64,000 nucleotides of DNA from Bacillus methanolicus (GTDB taxonomy: Bacteria > Bacillota > Bacilli > Bacillales > Cytobacillaceae), in NCBI RefSeq assembly GCF_008764295.1, contig NZ_VTQX01000002.1, positions 62,001 through 126,000 on the forward strand, in the 5' to 3' direction. The position numbers were made by a program, and so were the translations under genes. Below the pieces are notes generated by a model. The model worked only from the letters and a program-made list of their open reading frames with translations, did not search any database and was not told the DNA's origin. This document shows positions 31,153 to 42,046 of this stretch, one piece after another; the stretch's first letter is position 1; the number at the start of each line of letters is the position of its first letter.

Positions 31153-32175
31153 CTAAATAATGGGATAAGAAATTTTTTCTAATTTTTGAATAAAGAAATA
31201 GGCCCTTTCAACTTCCTCTATAACAACCGGATACTGTCCTGCTATATCTTTTATATGAGCGTCAACTCCACTGAACCTAAGACCCGTTAAATGATAGGCT
31301 GCTGCCCATAAAACCGGATCGACGGGCGACCATTCAAATGGATAAAGAAGATATAAATGTCGTTCAATAAGGCTGATAATATGTTGATAGAGAATCGGAT
31401 CTTCATTCTCAAGATGAAATAACTCTCTTTGTACATCCTTCATTTGATTCATTTCAGTGGAAGGGATGAGTAAGCTTGGAACAACAAGCTTCACTTTGCC
31501 AAATTTCTCAATCTGAATCTCTTTTTCATATTCCTGCTCTTGCAAGATATTGAGGAGCATCGTTTTAAGAAACGGATGACCTTCTTCGCTTTCAAGATAT
31601 TGCTTTACTTCAGTTATGTATTGCCGAACATTTTTATGCGCCAATTCGGCTATCGCTAATACTAATTGATTAGGGTCTTTATTCGCCAACAAATTTGTGT
31701 TTTCGCTCTCTTCATCAGCATAATGACTTCGCTCATCTTGTTCCACTTTATTTTCAATCATCCGTTTGCAAAACGCCAACAATTTAGAAAAATGCTCCTG
31801 TTTTTCAAACGGTATATCCTTCTCATCCTGAAGAACCTCGATCGTTGTCATAATTTTTTCATATTCATGAAGCTGAACGAGGATCATTAAATAAAGATCA
31901 ACCGTTTGAAAATACTCGCCAATTCCTTCTTTTAGCATATCTTCAGCGAGCTGTTTCGCTTTCTCAAAGACCCCTGCTTCATAATAGGCTAAAACCAAAC
32001 CAACATAAATATCGCCATCCTCAGGTGCAAGGCTCTTCGCTTCTTCAAACCATCTCACTGCTTCTGTAAAATTTTTCTGCTGAAGTTGTTCTAAGCCTTT
32101 GTCTAAAAGCCGCTTTTCAAGGTCAGGAAATTGAATAACATTGCCTTTTATTCTCTTTCGCCCCTTTTTATTCAT
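31153..32175 (-). CDS. ysoA: TPR-repeat protein YsoA
   Basis: The 340-residue cytosolic protein has tetratricopeptide-type helices, clearest at about residues 25-100 (LQQKNFTEAVRWFEEAKSLAPEDGDIYVGLVLAYYEAG). A charged C-terminal half follows. B. subtilis has ysoA, a TPR protein of nearly equal length, at the same place upstream of tig. The function is unknown. It is separated from tig by about 300 bases. Confidence 0.85.
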   Translation of the reverse strand: MNKKGRKRIKGNVIQFPDLEKRLLDKGLEQLQQKNFTEAVRWFEEAKSLAPEDGDIYVGLVLAYYEAGVFEKAKQLAEDMLKEGIGEYFQTVDLYLMILVQLHEYEKIMTTIEVLQDEKDIPFEKQEHFSKLLAFCKRMIENKVEQDERSHYADEESENTNLLANKDPNQLVLAIAELAHKNVRQYITEVKQYLESEEGHPFLKTMLLNILQEQEYEKEIQIEKFGKVKLVVPSLLIPSTEMNQMKDVQRELFHLENEDPILYQHIISLIERHLYLLYPFEWSPVDPVLWAAAYHLTGLRFSGVDAHIKDIAGQYPVVIEEVERAYFFIQKLEKISYPII

Positions 32176-32723
32176 ATAAAATACCCCTTCAAATTAGTTG
32201 AGGTAAGTTTAGCATGTTCTAAAACATGTCTGCAAGCGTGGAGTAAAGTAATTAATAATACACCATTTTCAATAAAAATGACAATTAATTGAGAAGCTTA
32301 TGCACCTTAATTGTATACTACAAAGAAACCCTAAATTATTAAATATGCTGTTCTTTAATGTACTTTTATATTTATAACCATTCAACGGACGTTAGGAAAC
32401 TCTAAAGCATGCAACCCTTTGAATAAAGAGCAATAGCTAATCATAATACATGACTAGCATATCCTTTCAATTAAAAAAACGACAAACCGAAAGCATAGAC
32501 ATAATCTTAGCTTCGATATTGTGGAGTGCTCCCATTTGTTGATTGCTATTAAAATTTAGTCTATCTATGAAGTTGATACATTACATCATTTATTAATCGT
32601 AGCTCAAGTACAATCAAGTAAATAAGGATTAGTTGTGTGTGCCCAACCATTTCTTACTCCCACAATAATTCTTTAAAATTCTATGAGCATGAATTCACTA
32701 ACGTTTTAATCATTGCTGTAATC
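32176..32723. other. AT-rich gap between ysoA and the DUF1349 gene
   Basis: About 550 bases. I see no frame with a ribosome binding site, no RNA gene and no clear hairpin with a T tract. The ysoA promoter must lie here. Together with the gap on the other side it isolates the DUF1349 gene. Confidence 0.4.
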
Positions 32724-33356
32724 TTATAAATAAGCTTCTTTCGGATCATTACCAAGTTCTTCGATGGCAAGATAATCAAAACGAACGACTTGTTCTTTTC
32801 CTTGAGGACTACATGCGTATACTCCCGCTTGAATCGTTGCATTCTTGGAAATATGTAAATGGGCAATTCTTATTTGATTCCAAACCTCGCCATCCCATGA
32901 AAAATCAACATAGCAGTTTTGGTCAATTTTAGATATTCTATAGAAAATTTGAACATTTTTACAATCCACATATTGTGTCGACCAATCAGAGTATCCTCTA
33001 TTTGTAACTACTGCTCCTAACTTACTTAAACCATCTGGTATATACTCTAAAGACGTTTTCACCCATGTATCTTCCGATAATCGTATCATAAGTCCCGCTT
33101 GGTCATACCTTGAACTTGGGGAAGCTTCAACTTTTGTTGTCATTCTAAAATTCTTTTTTGTTTTTGCATAGAGGAAATGTCCATTGTCTGCCTGAAAGCC
33201 ATAATGTGTTCGTTGCCAATAATCCGTTCTTTCATCCGTTTCTAAAACAAGTTTAGATGAGCTAATTTCCCATTTTTTTGGCTCACAACGCCACTCTAAT
33301 TTGTCATTTAATCTTTCTCCACCAAAATCCTCATATAGAATCAAACCTTTTTTCAT
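32724..33356 (-). CDS. DUF1349-family protein, concanavalin-A-like fold
   Basis: The 210-residue protein has no signal peptide or membrane segment. Its pattern is that of the DUF1349 family, which has a concanavalin-A-like beta-sandwich fold: WQRTHYGFQADNGHFL, then DQAGLMIRLSEDTWVKTSLEY, SDWSTQ, YVDFSWDGEVW and QAGVYACSPQG. The role is not established. I chose the ATG at 33356 (MKKGLILYEDFGG) because AGGAGG lies seven bases before it. The frame opens 16 codons further upstream. I do not associate this gene with this locus in B. subtilis, and it is flanked by long AT-rich gaps, so recent gain is possible. Confidence 0.8.
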   Translation of the reverse strand: MKKGLILYEDFGGERLNDKLEWRCEPKKWEISSSKLVLETDERTDYWQRTHYGFQADNGHFLYAKTKKNFRMTTKVEASPSSRYDQAGLMIRLSEDTWVKTSLEYIPDGLSKLGAVVTNRGYSDWSTQYVDCKNVQIFYRISKIDQNCYVDFSWDGEVWNQIRIAHLHISKNATIQAGVYACSPQGKEQVVRFDYLAIEELGNDPKEAYL

Positions 33357-33777
33357 GCCATAACCTCCTGTTAAGTTATTTCTTTCACTCTGACATAGAC
33401 TCACTTGGCCCTTACTAGCTAAATTTATAGAACGCTATGACTACTTTTTACCATTATTATATTATTAAAATTATTTTTTTAAAATCTTACAAAAACAAAG
33501 TTTACGAAAACATTCTTCCTTTTTCCCAACCTAATATTCCTTTTTCTAATGGATAATTAGCGATTTCCCAACGTTGGGCATAAATCATTTCTCTCCAGCA
33601 GAGATTGTTAGTAAGTTTCAATTCTTTGTTTCATATAGAATTTATCGACACATAAAACATATAAGTTAAAAGAATTTATCACAATGATTCAAAATTGATT
33701 AAATTTTTACGATATCTGAATTGTTAACCTTATGATTAGCGGAGAGATCAGTTAGCCACTTTATTATTTTGTAAACA
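33357..33777. other. Long AT-rich gap, part 1 (DUF1349 gene to terminator)
   Basis: About 420 very AT-rich bases upstream of the DUF1349 gene. They should hold its promoter. I see no RNA gene, repeat array or coding frame with a ribosome binding site. Confidence 0.4.
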
Positions 33778-33810
33778 TAAAAAAGAACGAGCATTTTAAC
33801 TGCTCATTCT
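33778..33810 (-). terminator. Terminator downstream of leuD
   Basis: AGAACGAGCA (33784-33793) pairs with TGCTCATTCT (33801-33810) with one mismatch, followed on the minus strand by TTTTTTA. It lies about 230 bases beyond the leuD stop. It probably ends the ilv-leu transcript, or a short transcript between the two. Confidence 0.8.
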
Positions 33811-33820
33811 CTAAACACAC

Positions 33821-33877
33821 TCAATATTTTATTTCTCGATTTAGTTCCGCATCTTCAAAAAGAGCATCGTAAACCAT
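33821..33877 (-). CDS. Possible 18-codon peptide or gene remnant
   Basis: An 18-codon frame (MVYDALFEDAELNREIKY) starts with ATG at 33877, has AAGGG seven bases before it, and stops 11 bases before the terminator. The same frame is open further upstream through ATGATG at 33896-33901. The peptide is acidic and matches nothing I recognise. It may be chance or the tail of a lost gene. Confidence 0.25.
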   Translation of the reverse strand: MVYDALFEDAELNREIKY

Positions 33878-34038
33878 GCTAAAACCCTTCTTGAACATCA
33901 TAAAAAAATTTTTTATTAAACATCGATTTATACACTTGATTCGTTTCAAATGCTAAACAAAGTGACAAAGTCTAACTTAGTTGTTCTCGGAGTCAAAATC
34001 CATTATTTTTATAGTGTGCTTGCCCGAAATTTAATAAC

Positions 34039-34626
34039 TTATAAATTGTTCGCTTGTTCATAAGCTGAGATTTTGTCGTCTAGCTGGAGGGTAATTTCAA
34101 TCTCATCCCAACCATTAACGAGCATCGTTTTCCAATAGTCTGAAATAGGAAAGGTTGCTTTAAAGCCTTCATGATTTGTCACTTTTTGTTCAACTAAATC
34201 AATATGAAGAATCATGGCCTTTTCCTTACCTTTTGCAATCAGAAGTTTCACTTCCTCTTCCTGTAGCACAATTGGCAGGATGCCATTTTTTAAACAGTTT
34301 TGCTTAAAAATATCTGCGAAAGATGGTGCAATCACGGCTTTAAATCCATAGTCAAGCAATGCCCACGGTGCATGCTCTCTCGAAGAGCCACAGCCAAAGT
34401 TTTCATTTGCAATTAAAATCGTAGCTCCTTGATTCTCCGGCTTGTTTAATACAAACTCTTCATTCGGAACTCCTTCCGCCTTATATCTCCAATCATAAAA
34501 TAGAAACTTCCCAAAGCCTGTTTTCTCAATTCGTTTTAAAAATTGCTTCGGAATAATTTGATCAGTGTCCACATTGGCGCGGTCAAGCACTACAGCTTTC
34601 CCCCCAAGTTCTTGAAACCCAGTCAT
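34039..34626 (-). CDS. leuD: 3-isopropylmalate dehydratase small subunit
   Basis: With LeuC it isomerises 2-isopropylmalate to 3-isopropylmalate in leucine synthesis. The 195-residue swivel domain is recognisable by NVDTDQIIPKQFL and NFGCGSSREHAPWAL. It follows leuC by 13 bases in the same operon, with a GGAGGGTGAGGG-type site before the ATG. It is the last recognised gene of the ilv-leu cluster. Confidence 0.96.
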   Translation of the reverse strand: MTGFQELGGKAVVLDRANVDTDQIIPKQFLKRIEKTGFGKFLFYDWRYKAEGVPNEEFVLNKPENQGATILIANENFGCGSSREHAPWALLDYGFKAVIAPSFADIFKQNCLKNGILPIVLQEEEVKLLIAKGKEKAMILHIDLVEQKVTNHEGFKATFPISDYWKTMLVNGWDEIEITLQLDDKISAYEQANNL

Positions 34627-34639
34627 TCCCTCACCCTCC

Positions 34640-36052
34640 TTATAGCACTTCTACTTTGTTTAGATTACGAATGTCGACAAAATGACCATTTAACGCCGCT
34701 GCTGCTGCCATTTGTGGACTGACTAAATGCGTTCTGGCACCGGCACCTTGGCGCCCTTCAAAATTTCGATTTGAGGTTGATGCACAATGCTCACCACTTG
34801 GCACAACATCTGCATTCATGCTTAAGCACATACTACAGCCTGCATCGCGCCATTCAAAGCCTGCCTCTTCAAAAATCCGGTTTAACCCTTCCTCTTCAGC
34901 AGTCCTCTTCACAAATTGAGAGCCTGGCACCACTAGAGCACGAACCCCCGGATGAACTTGTTTTCCTTTTACCATTTCTGCAGCAGCTCGAATATCTTCT
35001 ATTCGTGAATTTGTGCATGAACCGATAAACACATGTTGGATTTTAATATCTTGAATTTTTTGACCTTCCTTTAACCCCATATAAGCTAACGCTCTTGCCA
35101 GCGATTCTTTTTCCAATTCAGTAGCACACTCAGCTTCGGTTGGAATTGAACCATCTACTTTAGCTGTCATCGAAGGATTGGTTCCCCAGCTTACCATCGG
35201 GGCAATATCACTACCATCAATTTCAATGACTTTATCATATTCGGCGTCCTCATCTGAAGCAAGGGATTTCCAGTTCTCAACATATTGATCAAAAATCTCT
35301 CCCTTTGGCACATGCTTTCTTCCTCTTAAATAGGAAAAAGTCGTCTCATCTGGGCTCACCAAGCCAGCTCTTGCTCCACCTTCAATCGACATATTGCAGA
35401 TCGTCATCCGTTCTTCCATCGACAAGTTCTTAATGACATCCCCACAATATTCAATTACATACCCTGTCCCAAACTTAATCCCATAGTTTGCTAGAACATA
35501 TAGAATGACATCCTTGGCTGTGACGCCATTTGCTAAAACACCATTGATCTCTAGTTTCATTGTTTTTGGCTTTGATTGCCATAGCGTCTGCGTAGCCAAT
35601 ACATGCTCCACTTCACTAGTTCCAATTCCAAAGGCTAGCGCTCCAAACGCTCCGTGCGTAGAAGTATGGCTGTCTCCGCATACGATTGTTTTTCCCGGCT
35701 GAGTCAAACCTAATTCTGGACCGATAACATGAACGATCCCTTGCTCTGGACTGTCAATCCCAGCAAGTTCAATCCCAAATTCCCGACAATTCTTCTCCAA
35801 TGTAGTCATTTGATTTAAAGCTACTTGATCATCTATTTGTTGGCGATTAATCGTTGGAACATTATGATCCATCGTCGCAAAGGTTTTATCCGGTCTACGC
35901 ACTTTGCGATTTTTCATCCTTAAGCCAGAAAAGGCCTGTGGAGATGTTACTTCGTGCACAAGATGCAAATCGATATAAAGCAAATCCGGTTTTCCCGCTT
36001 CCTTATGGACTATATGACGTTCCCAAATCTTATCAACAATCGATTTTCCCAT
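34640..36052 (-). CDS. leuC: 3-isopropylmalate dehydratase large subunit
   Basis: This aconitase-family subunit binds the [4Fe-4S] cluster. The cluster cysteines are visible in FIGSCTNSR and [11 protein letters not shown], and the active-site segment [24 protein letters not shown] is present. The 470-residue length is normal. It pairs with leuD directly downstream. A hairpin-bearing gap of about 120 bases separates it from leuB. Confidence 0.97.
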   Translation of the reverse strand: MGKSIVDKIWERHIVHKEAGKPDLLYIDLHLVHEVTSPQAFSGLRMKNRKVRRPDKTFATMDHNVPTINRQQIDDQVALNQMTTLEKNCREFGIELAGIDSPEQGIVHVIGPELGLTQPGKTIVCGDSHTSTHGAFGALAFGIGTSEVEHVLATQTLWQSKPKTMKLEINGVLANGVTAKDVILYVLANYGIKFGTGYVIEYCGDVIKNLSMEERMTICNMSIEGGARAGLVSPDETTFSYLRGRKHVPKGEIFDQYVENWKSLASDEDAEYDKVIEIDGSDIAPMVSWGTNPSMTAKVDGSIPTEAECATELEKESLARALAYMGLKEGQKIQDIKIQHVFIGSCTNSRIEDIRAAAEMVKGKQVHPGVRALVVPGSQFVKRTAEEEGLNRIFEEAGFEWRDAGCSMCLSMNADVVPSGEHCASTSNRNFEGRQGAGARTHLVSPQMAAAAALNGHFVDIRNLNKVEVL

Positions 36053-36098
36053 CTTATCCCTCCTACAAAAATATTTCTAAATTAGAGCTTTATAGATA

Positions 36099-36121
36099 AA
36101 CACGACCGAAGAGGTCGTGTT
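36099..36121 (-). other. Strong intercistronic hairpin between leuB and leuC
   Basis: AACACGACC (36099-36107) pairs perfectly with GGTCGTGTT (36113-36121) around a five-base loop. On the minus strand TTTATCT follows, a weak T tract. It could be a partial terminator or an RNA-stability element separating leuB from leuCD. Confidence 0.65.
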
Positions 36122-36171
36122 CGTGTCATACTAGGCAAAATATAGAAAGACCTACTCATTAACCGTGTCAC

Positions 36172-37287
36172 TTATACGTAGCAGCCCATAATGCTTTGAA
36201 TCGTTTCATTATCAAGAATGGTCGCCTTAACCTCTTCCACCATTTCTGTCGTTGTCACAAGCTTTGTACCAACTGAAGCAATATCTTTAGTACGGTAACC
36301 ACTTTTCAACACTTCGTCTACGGCAGTTTCAACTGCCTTCGCTTCATCCTCAAGCCCGAAGGATAGACGAAGCATCATGGCAACAGATAATATGGTAGCA
36401 AGTGGATTGGCAATATTTTGCCCTTCAATATCAGGTGCAGAGCCATGAATTGGTTCATATAAATATGGACCACCTTCAGAAATACTCGCCGATGGCAGCA
36501 TTCCCAACGAGCCCGTTAAAACAGACGCTTCATCACTCAATATATCGCCAAACATGTTTTCCGTTACGACTACATCGAATTGCTTCGGATTACGAACCAT
36601 CTGCATTGCTGCATTATCGACAAGCATATGTTCAACAATTACCTCAGGGTAATCTTTTGCTACCTCTTCAGCGACTTCTCTCCAAAGTCTGCTTGACTCC
36701 AATACATTGGCCTTATCTACAGATGTAACACGGCCTTTACGATTCTTCGCTAGCTCAAAGGCTAGCTTGATCACCCTTGTCATCTCTGACTTCTGATAAA
36801 ACAACGTATCAACAACTACATCACGACCATCCTGCTTCATTCGTTCACTCGGTTTACCAAAATACAAACCACCCGTTAACTCTCGAACCATGAGCAAGTC
36901 AACGTCTTCAATCACTTCTCTTTTTAATGGTGAAGAATCAGCAAGGCTAGAATAATAGAGTGTCGGGCGTAAATTCGCATACAATTCTAACTCTTTACGA
37001 ATCTTTAATAACCCTTTTTCCGGACGAAGATGGACAGGTAATTGATCCCATTTCGGACCCCCAACTGCTCCTAACAGGACTGCATCGCTTCCTTTGCAAA
37101 GCTCAATCGTTTCATCTGGTAATGGTGTTCCTAACTCATCTACAGAACCACCACCAATTTGTCCATAAGAGTAGGAGAATTGATGTCCAAATCTCTCTCC
37201 AACGGCACGAAGTATCTCTACGGCACCTCTCGTAACCTCTTTTCCAATCCCATCTCCCGGTAGTACTGCGATCCGTTTTTTCATCAT
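36172..37287 (-). CDS. leuB: 3-isopropylmalate dehydrogenase
   Basis: It oxidatively decarboxylates 3-isopropylmalate with NAD. Family marks are LPGDGIGKEV at the N-terminus, the VRELTGGLYFGKPSE loop, SVDKANVL, and GSAPDIEGQNIANP for the cofactor. The length is 371 residues. GGAGGGG precedes two adjacent ATG codons, and either may be used. The gene starts 35 bases after ilvC; leuA, which normally stands between them in Bacillus, is absent. Confidence 0.97.
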   Translation of the reverse strand: MMKKRIAVLPGDGIGKEVTRGAVEILRAVGERFGHQFSYSYGQIGGGSVDELGTPLPDETIELCKGSDAVLLGAVGGPKWDQLPVHLRPEKGLLKIRKELELYANLRPTLYYSSLADSSPLKREVIEDVDLLMVRELTGGLYFGKPSERMKQDGRDVVVDTLFYQKSEMTRVIKLAFELAKNRKGRVTSVDKANVLESSRLWREVAEEVAKDYPEVIVEHMLVDNAAMQMVRNPKQFDVVVTENMFGDILSDEASVLTGSLGMLPSASISEGGPYLYEPIHGSAPDIEGQNIANPLATILSVAMMLRLSFGLEDEAKAVETAVDEVLKSGYRTKDIASVGTKLVTTTEMVEEVKATILDNETIQSIMGCYV

Positions 37288-37322
37288 TACCCCTCCATCC
37301 TTTCCTATTGATGTGAAAAATG

Positions 37323-38363
<1,041 letters not shown>

Positions 38364-38399
38364 TTATTTTATTTATGTTTTATTTACGGAATCCCTTAG

Positions 38400-38918
38400 T
38401 TAAACGATAGAAATATTTTTCACCTGATTGCTTGAGCGTTGAGTGCCTCTTAAGAACGCTGTCGCTCCTGTTCTCGCGAGTTCTTTAATTCCATATGGCT
38501 TCATCAGCTCGATAAAAGCTTCGATTTTATCAGATTCTCCAGTAATTTGAATGACAAGAGTGTCTTTGCCAACATCGACAATTGATGCTCTGAATGGCTC
38601 TATTAACGCATTCATTTCACTTCTGTTGTTCGGGGTTGACAGTACTTTAATTAATGCCAATTCTCTTGCAACAATCGATTGTTCACTAATATCAGTGACT
38701 TTTAAAACATCAATTTGCTTATTTAATTGTTTCGTAATTTGTTCAATTACTTGATCGTTCTCAACATTGACGACACAAGTTATTCTCGATACATCTTCGA
38801 TTTCTGAATGGCCCACTGTAATACTTTCGATATTGTAATTTCTTTTTGAAAAAAGATTGGTGATTCGATTCAGCACCCCCGGTCGATTATTTACAGTCAG
38901 CGTAATGATTCTTTTCAT
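38400..38918 (-). CDS. ilvH: Acetolactate synthase small (regulatory) subunit
   Basis: The 172-residue protein has an N-terminal ACT domain ([29 protein letters not shown]) for feedback by valine and a C-terminal ferredoxin-like domain. It activates and regulates the IlvB catalytic subunit. Its ATG overlaps the ilvB stop by four bases (38915-38918). ilvC follows 63 bases later. Confidence 0.96.
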   Translation of the reverse strand: MKRIITLTVNNRPGVLNRITNLFSKRNYNIESITVGHSEIEDVSRITCVVNVENDQVIEQITKQLNKQIDVLKVTDISEQSIVARELALIKVLSTPNNRSEMNALIEPFRASIVDVGKDTLVIQITGESDKIEAFIELMKPYGIKELARTGATAFLRGTQRSSNQVKNISIV

Positions 38919-40636
38919 TTTTGCTTCACCCCTACCATTTCATTTATTCCTTTTCCCGGGGCGATCATAGGGTAGACATTTTCATTAGCATCAATGCGAA
39001 AATCCAATAGCACTGGTTCACGATTTTGAAGAACTTCAGCCAACACTTCCTCTGCCTTCGCTTCCGATTCAATGACATACCCTTTGATGTTGTATGCCTC
39101 AGCTAATTTCACAAAAGAAGGCTGCACCGGATTTTTACTATGGGAGTAACGCTCTTCGTAAAATAGTTCTTGCCATTGCCGAACCATACCTAAAGCAACA
39201 TTATTGAGAATAACGATTTTAATCGGTAAATTCAGTTCACGAATAACGGCGAGCTCTTGCGTACACATTTGAAATCCACCATCTCCAAGAACTGCTAACA
39301 CGGTGGCATCTTTATCTGCAAGTGCAGCACCAATGCTAGCCGGCAACCCAAATCCCATCGTGCCTAAACCACCTGAAGTAACCCAGCGATTCGCCTTTCC
39401 GAACCGATAGTATTGCGCAGCCCACATCTGATGCTGACCGACATCTGTTACGACAATGGCATCACCATTGGTTTTTTGATAGAGCATCTCTAACACTTTT
39501 TGAGGTTTAAGCGTATTGGCGTTATTTTCATAAACATAAGGATATTCGATTTTCCAGCCTGCTAATATTTTTAGCCATTCATGATGTGAAGGCGGCTTTC
39601 CTTCTTGAGCAATTAACTCGATTAAAGCTTCTTTCGCATCCGCTACAACGGGAATTTCCGTCGGAACATTCTTGCCGATTTCAGCCGGGTCAATATCAAT
39701 ATGCGCCACTGTGGCATTTGGAGCAAAATGTTTTAAGTTCCCTGTCAAACGATCGTCGAATCTGGCGCCAATATTGATAATAAGATCTGACTCGTATAAT
39801 GCCATATTAGCCGTATAACAGCCGTGCATCCCGGCCATCCCTAAGGAAAGTTCATGTTCAGCAGGAAATCCTCCTAACCCTAGAAGAGTATGAACAACGG
39901 GAATATTTTGCTGTTCCGCATATTCTTTTAGTTGACAAGATGCCTTGCTATGGAGGACTCCGGCACCCGCTAAAATGACCGGTTTTTTCGCCCGACTGAC
40001 AGCCTCTGTTAATTTGCGGATTTGCAAATAATTTGGTTTCAAAGTTGGCTGATAGCCTGGCAGATAGATTTCCTTCTCCTCCGGAACTTCTGTCACCGCT
40101 GTTGCAATGTCCTTCGGAATATCAATTAAAACGGGACCTGGTCTACCAGAAGTAGCAATATAAAATGCTTCCTTTATGATGTGCGGAATGTCCTCAATAT
40201 TTCGAACTTGATAATTGTATTTTGTAATAGGCGTCGTGATCCCTAGAATATCAGCTTCCTGAAAAGCATCCGTTCCAATCACACCTGTTGCAACTTGACC
40301 TGTAAAGACAACAAGTGGAAGAGAATCGATCATAGCATCCGTTAATCCAGTAACAATATTGGTGGCGCCTGGTCCAGATGTTACAATGACGACACCCGGC
40401 TTCCCCGTAATTCGAGCATATCCTTCAGCAGCATGAATACCACCTTGTTCGTGCCTAGGTAATACATGAAGAATTTTAGAATCATAGATTTTGTCGTAAA
40501 TTGGTAGTACTGCCCCACCTGGATATCCGAAAATGACTTCTACTTTTTCCTTTTCTAACGCTTGAAGCAAAAGCTCCGATCCGCTTAATGATTTGTTCTC
40601 AGCCTTAGTATTTGTTAAGGCGGTTTCCTGTAACAT
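38915..40636 (-). CDS. ilvB: Acetolactate synthase large (catalytic) subunit
   Basis: This thiamine diphosphate enzyme condenses pyruvate with pyruvate or 2-ketobutyrate. The N-terminal [12 protein letters not shown] and the catalytic glutamate in RHEQGG are present. The C-terminal ThDP motif starts GDGGFQM and continues to [12 protein letters not shown]. The start at 40636 (MLQETALT, 573 residues) follows GAGGAGGG. The open frame runs 25 codons further upstream, but without a ribosome binding site. It lies downstream of a leucine T-box. Confidence 0.97.
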   Translation of the reverse strand: MLQETALTNTKAENKSLSGSELLLQALEKEKVEVIFGYPGGAVLPIYDKIYDSKILHVLPRHEQGGIHAAEGYARITGKPGVVIVTSGPGATNIVTGLTDAMIDSLPLVVFTGQVATGVIGTDAFQEADILGITTPITKYNYQVRNIEDIPHIIKEAFYIATSGRPGPVLIDIPKDIATAVTEVPEEKEIYLPGYQPTLKPNYLQIRKLTEAVSRAKKPVILAGAGVLHSKASCQLKEYAEQQNIPVVHTLLGLGGFPAEHELSLGMAGMHGCYTANMALYESDLIINIGARFDDRLTGNLKHFAPNATVAHIDIDPAEIGKNVPTEIPVVADAKEALIELIAQEGKPPSHHEWLKILAGWKIEYPYVYENNANTLKPQKVLEMLYQKTNGDAIVVTDVGQHQMWAAQYYRFGKANRWVTSGGLGTMGFGLPASIGAALADKDATVLAVLGDGGFQMCTQELAVIRELNLPIKIVILNNVALGMVRQWQELFYEERYSHSKNPVQPSFVKLAEAYNIKGYVIESEAKAEEVLAEVLQNREPVLLDFRIDANENVYPMIAPGKGINEMVGVKQK

Positions 40637-40835
40637 TCCTTGCCCTCCTCTTTCCTTAGCTATTTTTTCAAAAATCAAGGCGCTTTTCGCAGGCAATATT
40701 GCGACTTGCATAAACGATAGTTCACATCACAAGCGCCGTGCAAAACGATAATCAAGCTTTGAATTTTACAAGAAGTGCAAATGTTTATTTCTGAACATTT
40801 GCAAAAGCAGTTGCCAATTAAGAAAATTGACAATA

Positions 40836-41130
40836 TAAAAAACCCTTCCACCCCTCGTAAGCCTAGTTAAATCTAGGCGAAAGGGATGAAAAGGCTTTGT
40901 AGCATTTCCACGGTACCACCCTTGTTCATGCTTTTTGGCATGCACTTATGGCTATAATCTAGCCGTTTTGATAACGAGTGTCGCCACTCGACTGTCCCTA
41001 CTAGAAACTCTTTCAAGACAGCGCTCTGAGGTGAGTTCATTTTATGTTGTGACCACCGGTTCTCAGCATTTCCGGCTCTCTGTTGATCCACATAGCATAA
41101 AACTACTTATCCTCTTCGTCGCTTTTTCAT
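40836..41130 (-). promoter_or_regulatory. T-box riboswitch (leucine) of the ilv-leu operon
   Basis: On the minus strand the order is AGTA (41103-41106), AGAGAG, GCTG, then GAA with the specifier codon CTC (41033-41035, leucine), then the T-box AGGGTGGTACCGTGG (40908-40922). The terminator stem GCCTAG/CTAGGC lies within a longer pairing at about 40844-40884 and is followed by TTTTTT. The specifier is the same as in the B. subtilis ilv-leu leader. The leader begins almost at the ilvE stop codon, so it is either read from an ilvE transcript or from a promoter inside ilvE. Confidence 0.95.
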
Positions 41131-41143
41131 ATAAATTTTATCC

Positions 41144-42046
41144 CTAACTTACACGTGGTGTTGTTTCGCTATAAACCTTAACACCTTCCATGACAACCCG
41201 TTCTCTAAATTTCGCTAACAACCTGTTTGTATGTGCTCCAGGCGCACCATCGCCAATTACTCTGCCATCCACTTTCACGACCGCAATTACTTCTGCAGCT
41301 GTACCCGTAAGAAAGACTTCATCTGCTGTGTACACATCATGTCGTGTAAATGGTTCTTCTTTAACCTCATATCCAAGTTCCTTTGCGATATCAATAACAG
41401 CATTTCTAGTAATTCCATCAAGGGCACCCACATAGCCTGGAGGAGTTAAAAAGCTACCGTCTTTAAAAATAAAGACATTGTCAGCTGATCCTTCTGCGAC
41501 ATAGCCTTGGTCATTTAACATGAGCGCTTCACTCACATTCGCTAAATGTGCCTCAATTTTAACGAGAACATTGTTTAAATAGTTGAGTGACTTTACCTTT
41601 GGGCTTAATACATCAGGGCGATTTCTCCGTGTTGCCACGGTTATGATTTCGAGCCCTGTTTCATAAAGTTCCTTTGGAAAAATCGATAATGGCTCCACAA
41701 TGACGATAACACTTGCTTTTGCACACTTATACGGGTCCAACCCAAGATCGCCAACTCCCCTTGAAATGACGACTCTTATATAAGCATCTTCAACCTTATT
41801 CTTTTCAACTGTATTCGCAATGATTTCTGTTAATTCATCCTCCGTATAAGGAATGGTCAGCAGAATCGACTTTGCAGAATTGTATAAGCGCTTCATATGC
41901 TCTTTCATCCTAAAAATATTGCCACTATATACTCGAATTCCTTCGAATACCCCATCCCCATAGAGGAAACCATGGTCATAAACAGATACCTTGGCATTTT
42001 CTTTCGTGACATATTGATCATTTAAAAAAATCCATTGTTCTGACAC
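41144..42046 (-). CDS. ilvE: Branched-chain amino-acid aminotransferase
   Basis: This class IV PLP aminotransferase exchanges amino groups between glutamate and the keto acids of valine, leucine and isoleucine. YDHGFLYGDGVFEGIRVYSG, the PLP lysine in SPKVKSLNYLNNVL, EGSADNVFIFKDG and FLTGTAAEV are characteristic. The 300-residue length is normal. It lies upstream of the T-box leader of ilvB, on the same strand. A D-amino-acid transaminase is less likely given the gene context. Confidence 0.94.
   Translation of the reverse strand: MSEQWIFLNDQYVTKENAKVSVYDHGFLYGDGVFEGIRVYSGNIFRMKEHMKRLYNSAKSILLTIPYTEDELTEIIANTVEKNKVEDAYIRVVISRGVGDLGLDPYKCAKASVIVIVEPLSIFPKELYETGLEIITVATRRNRPDVLSPKVKSLNYLNNVLVKIEAHLANVSEALMLNDQGYVAEGSADNVFIFKDGSFLTPPGYVGALDGITRNAVIDIAKELGYEVKEEPFTRHDVYTADEVFLTGTAAEVIAVVKVDGRVIGDGAPGAHTNRLLAKFRERVVMEGVKVYSETTPRVS

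Noticed and set aside
40873-41091. 72-codon minus-strand frame between ilvE and ilvB
   Set aside because: It falls within the leucine T-box leader, whose structure accounts for it.
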